Assembly: GCA_015501075.1 (NCBI GenBank)
Contig: JADNYJ010000144.1
Location: forward strand, 38,880-102,879
Reading direction: 5' to 3'
From: Gymnopilus junonius
Taxonomy: Eukaryota; Basidiomycota; Agaricomycetes; Agaricales; Galerinaceae
Length of the DNA stretch: 64,000 nucleotides
Part shown: piece after piece, positions 31,971 through 42,186 of the stretch
Position numbering within the stretch: position 1 is the first letter of the stretch
Layout of the letters: every line of letters begins with the position of its first letter
The notes under the pieces: model-generated
Told to the model about the DNA's origin: nothing
Seen by the model: only the letters and a program-made list of their open reading frames with translations
Database searches by the model: none
Program-made: the position numbers and the translations under genes

Positions 31971-32456
31971 TCAAGCATCATTTTCCTTCTCAGAAGAAAG
32001 GAACGCGACATATCCATCCATCCACTCTTCCAGAGTCAAAGTCTGATTGATCTGCGGGACGATACTCACCTCACCGTCCATCAAAGCGAAACAATCCTGC
32101 ATTAACATCTCCAACCCTCCCTCCTCACGATCCTTACCAGCTTCGTCGTGAGCTTCATTGAAATCCTGAAACAGAATGGATGATAGACCATCTATCCTCT
32201 CCTCTGTTGACAGTCCTCATCATGCTCCTGCCTTTCACTCACCTCTGAACACATTAGCTTAGAATCAGAAAGAGTAGTGGAACATGTAGATTCCGGGGAA
32301 CAATACACAGCACTCACAGCAGAAATAACGCGAAGCGTCAGTGGCATTGATGCCACTACGTCCCAACTCCATGTGGCATACCAAGGGGCAAGGGTGCCCA
32401 GTGCACATTGTATCCGGAGTGACAGCTGATGCAGTCCGAAGAGCAATCGATAGCAT
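31971..32456 (-). pseudogene. Cys-rich protein, broken inverted copy
   Basis: The minus strand reads HPCPLVCHMELGRSGINATD, then ASRYFCCECC, matching HCSCHFTCHMALGGSGIDDT and PSRYLCRECS of the plus copy. A 2-nt deletion near 32310 shifts the frame within the C-x2-C-x3-C block. The downstream part is again similar to the acidic tail (LEEWMDGYVAFLSSEKENDA) and ends at a TGA at 31971. With the shift it cannot make the full protein. Confidence 0.6.
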
Positions 32457-32772
32457 CGCATTTTCCTATCTCCCTTTCTCTACTCGCACTCGACTTTCGC
32501 GCACCCGACAATAGCAATAGTTAAGAGAAAGGTGCCACCCACGTGATCTCTTAAATCCACCATTGTCAATGTCAGTGCGGGGGTTATTTCAGTCGCGCGT
32601 TTTTTATTTCGTCCGACGTACCCTTCTCTCTCTCTCTCTTACCACCACCAGCACCTCACGACAATCTTACCGCTACCATAATCACGAACGCGAATTTCGA
32701 ACTCGATCACTCCTCCTTCGACATTCCTTCAAGTTCTCACTTGACTTGGAACTTTACGACGTGCAACGGGCA

Positions 32773-33219
32773 ATGTATGAAGAGCCACACTGTTCGTGCC
32801 ACTTCACATGCCACATGGCGCTGGGGGGCAGTGGCATCGATGATACTGATCCTTCACGTTATCTCTGCCGTGAGTGTTCGGTGTATTGTTCCCCGGAATC
32901 GTCATGTTCCACCATTCTCTCTGGTATTGAACTAACGCGCTCCGAGGTGAGTTGTGAGCAGGAGCATGATGGGGGTTCTCAAGTGGAGGAGAGGATGGAC
33001 GATCTCTCATCCGTTCTGATTCAGGATTTCGACGAAGCTCATGATGAGGCTGGTAAGGATCATGAGCTGGGAGGGTTGGAGATGTTAATGCAGGATTGTT
33101 TCGTTTTGATGGATGGTGAGGTGAGTATCGTCCCGCAGATCGATCAGACTTTGACTCTGGAAGAGTGGATGGATGAATATGTCTCGTTCCTTTCTTCCGA
33201 GAAGGAAAATGATGCTTGA
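32773..33219 (+). CDS. Cysteine-rich N-terminus with acidic C-terminal tail
   Basis: From the ATG at 32773 the protein has 148 residues; the frame is open upstream to 32563, so the start is uncertain. The N-terminal block is HCSCHFTCHMALGGSGIDDT followed by PSRYLCRECSVYCSPESSCS, i.e. C-x-C-x3-C-H, about 20 residues, then C-x2-C-x3-C-x5-C, a likely zinc-binding module. The C-terminal half is acidic, with LEMLMQDCFVLMDGEVSIV and TLTLEEWMDEYVSFL. The GTGAGT at 32946 is conserved in the inverted copy and might be a splice donor. I do not recognise the family. The preserved frame against a decayed sister copy suggests selection. Confidence 0.55.
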   Translation: MYEEPHCSCHFTCHMALGGSGIDDTDPSRYLCRECSVYCSPESSCSTILSGIELTRSEVSCEQEHDGGSQVEERMDDLSSVLIQDFDEAHDEAGKDHELGGLEMLMQDCFVLMDGEVSIVPQIDQTLTLEEWMDEYVSFLSSEKENDA

Positions 33220-33260
33220 TGCGTTCAGATGACTACTGATGTCCCTTTCACAGATGTGTT

Positions 33261-34387
33261 TGATAAGATTTCATTTTAGTAGTTTACTTACTGTATGATT
33301 ATTACGCTCGCCGTTGTGTCTGTTGTAGTTAGAATCCCTTCTGCTGATCTTACGAATTACTTATATACTAATGGGCTCTTTATGTACTGATGTATTCACC
33401 ATGCACTAGTGTATTCATTCAATCATTTGTATCATCGTATGCTTTAAGAACGCGTCACCTTTTACTTGATTAAAAATGTACTGGAAGTTTGATGGTCCCG
33501 AATCTCCAAAGCTCCCCCTTATATTTAATATTTTACTCCCGCGGCCACCTTTCGCCCACATAAAAATCAAATTCGACATAGACAGACGTTCGATTATGAT
33601 CATGTCGGTGATATCAACCGTTCTAAGCTCAGCCAGGACCACTGACGTCTTTGCTTCTACTGTAGAACATGGAGTCCGGACAGACTAACATGGCAAATTG
33701 GGATTTAGATTTTACACGAGAGACACTATTTGGATCATAGTAGATAAGTACAGGGGAATGAATAAGGTACGATAAATTCAGGATATTAAAGCTTAGAACT
33801 TTAGGAACTTTGAGGTAGGAGAGGGAGGATCCCCTGGAGGCCAGGATTACGTTGGCAGCAATATGAAGGAGCAGAATGAGTCGAGGAGATACGTACTTAC
33901 AAAGATGTAGTTCAGAGCGTATCTTCAAGGCTCCCCTTTCTTCATCTGTCTCCTCTCTAAGTCTCGATGTCAGGAGTGTGCTGAAATCAACGTGAAGGAA
34001 GCGGATGAGATCGCTACTGAAATAAGCGATAAGCAGGAAAAATTCATATGGAACCTCGTCCATCTCCCGTGCATTTGTTGCATGTCCACAATGGAGGAAG
34101 GAAGCTAGGTAAGTGAAAACGAAGATAGGAAAAATATTTAAAAGGAAGCGGAAGGATCAAAGGACCCGGAGGGGAATAAGGGGAGGAAGGACGACGAGAA
34201 TCCCGAAGAGCAGTATTCCAGTTGATGTAAGTTGAACTGACGAATAGCAGAGAGCATGATAGAGCGAGCTTGGGCATCAAAGAACCGAATATGCGCATAC
34301 ACATCAGCCTTTAGCATATGTCTAACACAACTAGATATCAGCATCAACGTTCAACCATCTGAAAGAGAGATGTACGTTCCTCACCTC
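33261..34387. other. No confident gene
   Basis: On the minus strand an open stretch at 34063-33629 contains EVPYEFFLLIAYFSSDLIRF and, before a GTAAGT donor, an Arg/Glu-rich segment ending KIRSELHL. It could be an exon of a membrane protein, but I find no consistent partner exons. Confidence 0.25.
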
Positions 34388-34942
34388 TCAATCTTCCCTG
34401 TCGTCCTCGTCGACAGGCTCAGAATGCCCCTCCTTCTCCTGCTCGCCCTTCTTCGTCGACTTCATAGCCTTGGGCGTCAGCTCCTTCGCAACCTTGGGTT
34501 CTTTCGCGGCGTTGCGATCTATCGAGTCAGAAGGAAAGAAAAACAACGTCAGCACAGACCAGAGAGGTGATGACGGGGCAGAAAAAGGTCGACGACTTAC
34601 GTGGCCCATAACCTCCTGTGCGCGCGATAAATTCTCCTCTTTTGAGTCCTTCATGGCGCATCTTGCAGAAAACCGTGTACATGGTGCACTCGCATTGGGC
34701 GAATCTGTAAATCATAGCGGAACATCAGCAATGAACAAGGACGCATATTATCATAAAAAGATAATGATGTACTGGTTCCTTCGAGTTCCCTCTTTGTATC
34801 TATGAGTTGGTGGCAGTTTTCGTCTTGGTTACTGGAGCATTGGCGTATCTGTAGGATAAGCAGAGATCAACGACACATGGAGACACAAGCGTACGCACTT
34901 GTAGCGGTTTTGGCCAACGAGAACAGCGATGAGGATGGACAT
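34388..34942 (-). CDS. Small three-exon hypothetical protein, 92 aa
   Basis: Exons 34942-34899, 34704-34601 and 34518-34388 have GT-AG borders and total 279 nt, giving one uninterrupted frame. The protein opens MSILIAVLVGQNRYK, a short hydrophobic leader. The second exon encodes FAQCECTMYTVFCKMRHEGL then KRGEFIARTGGYGP. The C-terminus is Lys/Glu-rich (AKEPKVAKELTPKAMKSTKK) and ends EDDRED. A second acceptor (exon 34848-34800) fits the same donor in the same phase and would give the alternative ending YANAPVTKTKTATNS. I do not recognise the family. Confidence 0.45.
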
Positions 34943-36599
34943 GGTGGTAGAGAGGGGAAGGAAGGGACGCAATACGCGAGTGGGTTGTCTTGTTCAAAAT
35001 GGACGTTGGATGAGGTTGAGTTTTGGCAAGGAAAGGCCTTGTCGCGTACGGTCACGTCCGTCACACCCTTTGCGCTCCCGACTCCCGACCTCAACCCGAG
35101 CCTCTCCTCACACGCAGTACTCATCACGCCATTCCGCAATCACAAACGTTCATACTATCGGATAAGATGCTCAAGATGCTCTAAACACCTAGAGCGCCGT
35201 ACTACGCCTTGGATTATGGGCAGCAAAGACGCGGAAGAGTAAAGACATTCTCAGTGCTCAGTGACGACCTTCAACACCTTGCCGTAGGAGGATCAGGAAG
35301 TGGTGGGTTAGTAAGATGCGGTCCGGTCTAGGAGGGTCACGATACTATGGGTATGGGATACAGGTGAGTCGAACCGAGCTTCTAGCTTCTAGCTTCCTTG
35401 CCCCCGCCCACTTGCCGAATGCTCAAAATGGTCTCCTCTCCTCCAGGTTGCGGATGCTCGGTGATCAGTGCTGGTACTTAGCACTGGGAGGCAGTACTGG
35501 TACTAGTATTCGTGGTTTGTCGGGCGGACGGAACTGTTCAAGAGTTCCATCGACAGTGAGTCCGGGTTTCTACTGTGTCACGGCTCTTCCTCATCTATCC
35601 TTTCTCCTCTTTCTCTTCCTAGCTCTTCTGACCCAGAATCCGCCTTAACATGGGGCTGCCATCGTGGAACGCAAGTGTCAGTTCCTTCCCTTGCTAGCTA
35701 TCAACGTACCTATACCGCATTCCGCTAGTGGCCCCGCTCAACACAAATCATCGGAAATGGATGAGATGGATGAGGACGAGGAGGGGGGGAGTTGCGCGTG
35801 TATCGTCCTTTCTGAGATGCCTACGCCTAGCTGTATGCACCCTTCTTTTTTTTTTCCTTTTCCTCCTCCATGTTCTACGTCGTGTTCATTTGAACTCCTT
35901 TTGACAGACACCAGTGGCTCTCAGCTTTATCGATCATCAGCTCCGAGACTTGAACCGTATGGTCGCGATGCACCAAGGAGAGCGGTCCATTTTCGTAGCA
36001 GAACTGGTAATACATGGCATGTCCTCATCATCCATTTCACTGATCCTGATCCTCACCGTCCATCCTCCCTTGCCTATAGACCTTCCTCAAAGCTCTCCCA
36101 CTTATACTTCGCCTGCCTCACTCGAATAGACAATAATATTAGCTGGAGCTGGACGAGGACGATAACACAGAATTTTTGGGATTGGAGATTTGAGATTTCG
36201 TAGTATCTGTGTTATCGTCTTTCTTTCTTTTGTCACTTTAGCTTAATGTATTCCGTTTTCCCTCTAATCTAAGCAGCAGATGATGCTTTGCCCAATGTAA
36301 TCACATATAAATATAAGTATATATGTCTGTACGAACTAAAACAAGGAACTGAACTCTCATAAATAAGCTTTGACATACGTGTGTCCTCTCCTACATCTTC
36401 CTCGCCCTCCCTCTTATAATATCCACATCAAGGCTCGTCCATATGTCAATGTATCAACCGTCTGCGCTCTAGGGTACAATCTACACACCAAACTGGTACA
36501 GTATGTATGCATTGGGCAGTGCACTGTCAATGTTAGAGCCCCCCTCCCCCCCTAACTTGCAGTTACAACATCTTGAAATCATGCTCTGTACCAGCTGAT
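34943..36599. other. No confident gene; possible exons
   Basis: Several overlapping frames exist. An exon-like plus-strand stretch at about 35908-36019 (FIDHQLRDLNRMVAMHQGER, between a cag acceptor and a gtaata donor) and an acidic MDEMDEDEEGG stretch at 35757 might belong to one gene, but the splice phases do not join. The rest looks non-coding. Confidence 0.2.
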
Positions 36600-37080
36600 G
36601 AGAAATAACTGCAGTTTGGTGATATCTGGAAAATTTCGCCAGTCAGTCAGTCTCTTTTTTTTCTCCTTTCTCCATAAATCAGCCTCACAAACTCTTTTTT
36701 CTTCCTTCTATCATTATCTTGGAACTTACATCCCTTCCCGTTCTCACACCGACCAGAATCTCTTCAATGTGTAGATTCTTGAAAGGAGATCCAGAGTACA
36801 CATTTAATCTCCTTGAAAGGCAGGAGTGAGAAGACCGGAAGTCCCTGGGGGTAAGTTCGATTTACCTAATTTACTTCGCCTTATTCTCTGAATATTCTTT
36901 GAGCAAACAGTGCACTCTAACAAGAGTACTGTGTCTATGTCGCTGGTGTACCTTCCCCTCGCCAGATCCAACCAGACCAGACTGGTAATATACTGGAGGA
37001 CAAACATTGACAAATATACCTACTCCACATCTATGCCTAGCTTCGAGAATTGTGTTAAGGAATTCACTGCAAATAGCGGC
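36600..37080 (+). repeat. Segment duplicated at 41420-41940
   Basis: The two segments share landmarks in the same order: ccttctatcattatcttgga versus ccttctattattattttaga, then agaatctcttca, agagtactgtgtctatg, and gactggtaatat with a following ctggagga. The copy here keeps its CpG sites; the copy at 41.4-41.9 kb has lost almost all of them. Confidence 0.75.
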
Positions 37081-37240
37081 CATCTAGGACTCCAAGCCTT
37101 CCACCACGTCCTCACCGATCCAAGAACGCAAAATATCCCCCTTATCCTCGAAACGCCTACATTCGACAACAATCGCGCAGTATGGGGTACCGAGATCGCC
37201 GTTCTTATCCGCCTCTCAGGTTCCGGCATCCGTAGTGAAG
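37033..37240 (+). pseudogene. AP endonuclease IV-like (APN1/Nfo family) C-terminal fragment
   Basis: The frame reads MPSFENCVKEFTANSGHLGL, then QAFHHVLTDPRTQNIPLILE and TPTFDNNRAVWGTEI. This is the pattern of the last conserved block of the endonuclease IV family (G-x-LGL-x-F...L-x-DPR-x...IPLILETP, then W-x-x-EI). The glutamate in ILETP is a metal ligand in that family. The other zinc-binding blocks upstream are absent, so it is a fragment. The name rests on motif memory, not on a search. Confidence 0.5.
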
Positions 37241-37246
37241 CTGCAG

Positions 37247-37795
37247 ATGATGTGATAGTGATAGTGATAGTATTATACACAGCACTGGCCCGTCCCAGGC
37301 CGCCGTGTCCCGAAAGTTATCCCGATACAGGCTAGCTAATTACGTATCTTCACTTCCGGACCTTGAGTGTCACGACCACACCAAGCAATCCACCCAGCTC
37401 AATGAGCCTGGACGTCAATGTGGCCCTTTCAAACCAGGTATTTATGAGACTATCCCTGCACCACTAGTATGTTCTCCACCACGGGCTATTACCCAATTCA
37501 GAGGCATGGATGGGACTAACACTGGGGTTTTTTCATAGACACTTAGCACTTCATGTGCGAATTTCGCGAGCAGGCCTGTGATTTCCCGTGACGCCAGCAA
37601 TGTTCGAAGTTTGTTCACCGGTTCCAGGAGCTTTAGCGTTTCCCAATTTGGGAATTCCACTGCGAGTTTGCCTGTGAATGTGTTTCGAAGCAGCACGACT
37701 TCGGAGTTCCCTTCGCACTCTAGTAGTGCATGCTCTGGACTCTCTATTTGTGCTTTGCAATATCTGCATAGCACAATTCTCTCGGGATTTTAGGT
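37247..37795 (-). mobile_element. 5'-truncated LINE tail (non-LTR retrotransposon)
   Basis: The minus-strand frame 37795-37442 contains CRYCKAQIESPEHALLEC, a C-x2-C-x7-H-x4-C knuckle, followed by a Leu-rich helix. This is typical of the C-terminal end of fungal Tad-like LINE polyproteins. The following 3' region ends in three ACTATC repeats (tgatag x3 on the plus strand, 37253-37270), a usual kind of LINE tail. Nothing of the RT or endonuclease remains. The insertion lies in the 3' end of the membrane-protein gene at 37797-39090 and has replaced its original stop region. Confidence 0.65.
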
Positions 37796-37796
37796 C

Positions 37797-39090
37797 GGTG
37801 GTGCTCTGCTCGGAATCTTGTAATGATTCTTTGGCGCCATGATCTACGTCAGCGCTCTCCCATTTCGAAGGTGTAGCATTTGGGTTGGTGGACCAGACAT
37901 GGAACCGGATGCCTGATATATGACTCACAGCAGATATATCTCTGTCTGTGTCATCTAAAACCGCGGCTTTGGCGACCATAATTGCCGGTGCAACACCCTA
38001 AGAGATGGGAGACATATGTAAGTATTAAAGGGATTTAGTTAGAAGATTAGAGGCTTACCGCAATGAAAATAAAGAAATGGTACGTGTATGTTTGGGCCGC
38101 AAACACATATGCGGCGTTACTCGGAGTGTAGGAGATAACCACGGAAATCGAATATCCGAGGGTGACGATGACATACGCTGTGGCGGATTGGACTAGGATT
38201 TCAAGGACTTGTTGGAAAAGCTTTCTAGAGCTTTTCTGTAGATCCTCTTTCGAAACAGCGTAAATTCGGTAAGAAATAAGGAGCGTGGCGGACAGAGTAG
38301 CGCCGAGGTTGATGAAGGACGAAGCGCCTAGCAATTTATTAATGGTGTATCCCTGATCGAGAGAGGCGTCGAGGTGCACGACAGATTGGAAGATTATAGT
38401 GGAAAGGTCGACCACTTTTTACCCAAGATCAGCTGGATAGTTAGAAGACGTTAAGAGACAAGACGAACGATTTCACAGAAAAGAAGAAAGGATGGCAGTA
38501 ATATTGCACGGATTGAACGATCCCATACGTAGAAGCACCGCCATATCTAGGGATAAAGGTTCGTCTCCTGTTACTCGAAGCGAAAAGAGTCTGAAAACTC
38601 ACCAGAAGTCCGTCGGCGAGTGCAGCCATGAGAAACGTGCAAATATCGTTAACGAATAAATTCCAACCAGGGCCGAATGTCATGGCGATAAAGAGGGTCT
38701 CGCGAGTCTCTGAACCGTTCACTATGCTGTCCTGAGTCGTGTTCCAGTGGATAACCAGTTGAACGACATAGAGAATGTATGACAGTGAAATGACTCCGAC
38801 GACGACCCGATTTTGTGAAGCTTTTTTTTGTACTGTGGAATATAGTTTGATTAACCATTATATTTCGTGTTGCGAGAGCAAAACTCACGGTAGATATACA
38901 AGGTGACGACGTAGACAACAGTGTATAAACCTAGACCAACGTGTGATTAAACCGAAGGAAATCTAAACCTTGAGTTAACAAAGACGTACCCCACAACAGC
39001 ATTTCAGATAGAGCGCTATTTACGTGGTGCTGATCACTGATTTTTGAATCGAGCTTGATGGTAGCGAGATGGACATGATGGAAGATGGGT
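37797..39090 (-). pseudogene. Multi-pass membrane protein, copy A (LINE-truncated)
   Basis: Exon-like blocks in order are: SALSEMLLWG, VYTVVYVVTLYIY, VVVGVISLSYILYVVQLVIH, TRETLFIAMTFGPGWNLFVN ending in LADGLL, IWRCFYVWDRSI, GASSFINLGATLSATLLISY with RIYAVSKEDL, and GVAPAIMVAKAAV at the tail (from 37997). The hydrophobic segments and the D-G-L-L/WRC-x-x-VW motif match the uncharacterised predicted seven-helix proteins common in agarics; I have no function for them. Exon 1 seems frameshifted relative to copy C, one splice junction near 38440 does not keep phase, and the C-terminus runs into the LINE. It is probably not functional. Confidence 0.6.
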
Positions 39091-40179
39091 TTTTCGAAAT
39101 GGATGAAACAGTATCTTATACCTTTCCTTCTAGTTAATGTGGGTCGACGAATACACTGCTCTGTCTTTTCCATAGCCGAATACGCATGTGGTACAAGGGA
39201 ACGCCTTGTTCCTAACAATAAATCTGACTAATAGAAAAAGGTAGCAGAATGGGGAAAGGTCTTCTCGCTCACCTCTTTGAACTTGAAGTTACGAAGAACG
39301 AAATACGTGGACTGCTGACCTACTAAGGAATTTCCAGTACTGAGTAAATAAAAAGTGATCAAGTCGAGCTTTACCTTCAACATTGTAGGGGAGGGAGAAA
39401 CTTTGAAGAAATCGGAACTCCCACGTATTGTAGATTGATATCAGTGGGCGTGACGTTGTTCCGTTTTTGGGCTATTTTCGACCTGTTAAAGGGGAAAAAT
39501 TCCTAGAGGCAGACGTCCCTGTGCCCTCCTTAGTCAATCTGCCATGAGAATACCAAACTTGTAGAAAGGATGGACTTACGGAACTGCCAGATTGTTGCGT
39601 ACAGACAGGCTGCGCGCAGAGTTCATGACTGGTTAGCATGAGAAATAGCTGAAAGGCTGTGTCTCGGAACTCGGATCGGAGTCTACGGTGCCCCTCTCCT
39701 CCAAACCTCTCACAGCAGTGCTCACCGCACCTTCCAGTCGATGTTCGCCACTATGCATTGACTGTACAACTCAGGAATATCGACCATTTTCCACCTATTG
39801 GCTTGCTAATGTGGTGATTGACATTATTTGCATATGGCATTGGAGCGGATTGTGGTTCATCCTGACAGGTAAGTATGCTATACCTCTTCCTGGAACCTTG
39901 CAAACAATGAGGAAAGATCTTTAGGATCGCCCTTTATTTGAGTATCTGACCGTCCACTAGCTTCGATTCCTGCCTTCCGATCCAACTTCCGACTCAACAA
40001 CACACTTCCGTCAACTTACTCCATTCAATGTGTCCGTTCTGGTGTTATCTGTCCATGCAAAAGAGCCGCCTTTGTCCATGCGACTGGAGCTAAATCTACT
40101 TAAATGAAGAATCAAAAAAGGATTATAAGTTCATGTGTCTGTGAGTTCTTTTCCTCATGTCGCTATGACATTTTCTGTC
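39091..40179. other. Upstream region of copy A
   Basis: No gene is recognised. It lies between membrane-protein copy A and the duplicated block at 40180. Confidence 0.3.
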
Positions 40180-41230
40180 TCCTGTGGGTCATCACCTCCA
40201 TATCCTCTGCAGTATCTGGCTCTATCGCGTGTTTACCACTTTTACCCATTTGTATCTCCGATATCTCCCTAGCTTAAATAAAATCTTTCTCTATTCCTCT
40301 GGGCGATTACATTCGACCATAACTTGCCCTGTCAGTCTCGTACTCCACAGACGCCTTTTCGCCATCCCTCGTCCTTTCCGTGGGACCTTGAACAGTGTAA
40401 GATATTGTGTTGTTGCTTTCTGACGCTAATGTCACCTCCCAAAGGGCGTTCTGATTATTTTATCGAAGTCTCCCTACAGACAGGTCAATTCTAAATCTTT
40501 CATCAAATTCATTCATGTCTACTGTACCCATAAATATAGTTTGGCAGTCGAACATCACTGTTAAGTATCTAGGGGTACAAGTCTTCACTGTATTCTTTTA
40601 ATAGTGTTTGGTGGTATGCAAAAAGATAAGGAATGTGCACTTTGCCATCTATCCATTTACACACAGGTGACATATATCATCTATCCAACCAAGCCGCTGT
40701 CCAGTATTCAAGTACACGATTGTTTGGAAGCAGAAGCAATAATAGTCTCCAGTTAGCGTTTTCTTTTTTCTTCAAGGTTCTCACCCAAGCCAGGTAAGCA
40801 AACTCTCTCTTGTTTGACAATGGGTGGAAACTTTTAACTTAAGTGATGGTAGTCCAACTACCGCCATAGTACTACCATCATATGTGCCCTATTTATATAT
40901 GTTGGCCTTGATCATAATTACACTTTAGCTTGTGAAGTATCATCTTCTCCATGGATCATGCACCCCCACCTCTGTCTATTAATCATCATGGGATTTCCCT
41001 ATCCTTTCCAGATTGAGAAACATAAGTCTTTGAGGGAAATTTATGCAGTTCTCACTTACAGCATTAAAATATATGTGGGTGATTGTACTATATTCAAAGG
41101 AGTCACTTGCTAGATGGCCAAAACTGCTCCATGATGGCCTTGTTACTAGTACTATATGATCTGTCATCTGCAATGAGGGTGGCAGATTGGCACAGAAATT
41201 GATACCTCTTATTGGTATGCCCATTCTTTG
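40180..41230. repeat. Segment duplicated at 53850-54970, CpG-poor at its right end
   Basis: Shared landmarks include cctgtgggtcatcacctcca (versus cctgtaggtcatcaccccca), the tttgacaatggg...ggaaac stretch (40816 and 54514), and gcttgtgaagtatc...ctccatggatca (40929) versus gcttgcgaagtatc...ctccgtggatca (54652). A short minus-strand frame (PIRGINFCANLPPSLQM here; PIRSIDFCANLPHSSRM at 54955) is recognisable in both. Differences are mostly CpG lost in this copy. Confidence 0.75.
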
Positions 41231-42186
41231 TATTCATTCCTTGTAATCCACTTCACATGGTCTGTTCTCATTCTGGATTTTCAACAGCTGGATGGTTATT
41301 CCCATGAGTACTTCTCAATACCCAGCTTGGCCACAGTGCAACAAATTTCAAACAAGCCAAAGGCATGATCATGTCTGTACCTTGCCAAGGATGATGAAAC
41401 CTTATTGACTTGATTTCTTTCTTTCTATTTTCTGTACAGCATGCAATTTCTCTATCATCCTGCAGAATCAAAGGATTCCAAGTTGGCAATTTCTGGGAAA
41501 TTTCTCCCATTAGTCCCTTTTTTCTTCTATTCTTTACTTCCATCTCAGACCCACAAACTATATTTTCTTCCTTCTATTATTATTTTAGAGCTCACACCAT
41601 TTCTTTCCATTCTGATACTAAACAGAATCTCTTCAGGCTTGAAGGGACATCATACCCATTTAAACTCCATGAATAGTGGAAGTCAGAAGATGTAAAGTCA
41701 CTAGAGGTAAACTTGGTTTGCTTAACTTCACTTTATTCTCTGAACATAATGGGCTGAAAAGTGAACTTTAATAAGAGTACTGTGTCTATGTTACTGGCAT
41801 ACCTTCCCTCATTAGACTTAGACCCACAGGCCCAGACTGGTAATATGCTGGAGGAGAAACATCATCACATATATGCACTCCATATACCTTCCCAGTTTCA
41901 AGAATTATGCCAAGGCATTTAAATATTTAGGATTTGGATAGGGCAGAATAAGATGGGCAGTCATCATCTTTCCAAAGCTCTTTGGTGAAAAACTACACTA
42001 TGAAAAGACATTTAGTCAACAGCCTTTACATTGTCAATTTTAACTTCACCCTCATCCATTCCATTATCACTATTTGAAGATGAGCATCAGAGTGCATTTA
42101 TAATAATCAAAAGTCATGTATCTAGGAATGTTATCTGCTCATATGGCTTTTTGTATCTTATCAGAAAAGTTCAACTGAAAATATCA
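41231..42186. other. Nearly CpG-free, gene-less block
   Basis: No gene is visible. From about 41230 to 42185 I find essentially no CG dinucleotide, although the homologous segment at 36600-37080 has many. The sequence looks like heavily deaminated duplicated DNA. Confidence 0.6.

Larger units (their letters stand above)
31930..33260. repeat. Inverted duplication carrying two cysteine-rich genes
   Basis: Sequence after the stop codon of the plus copy (gcgttcagatgactactgat, 33219-33240) recurs inverted after the stop of the minus copy (31971 down to 31950). Similarity continues through the acidic C-terminal coding part and the Cys-rich block to about 32456 and 32773. The arms diverge toward the centre (about 32470-32770). 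The two genes are thus head to head with a shared promoter region. Confidence 0.75.

Noticed and set aside
35664..36203. 179-codon plus-strand ORF
   Set aside because: It runs through a long pyrimidine tract and a cag acceptor that look intronic, has no domain signal, and the alternative splice model did not keep phase.
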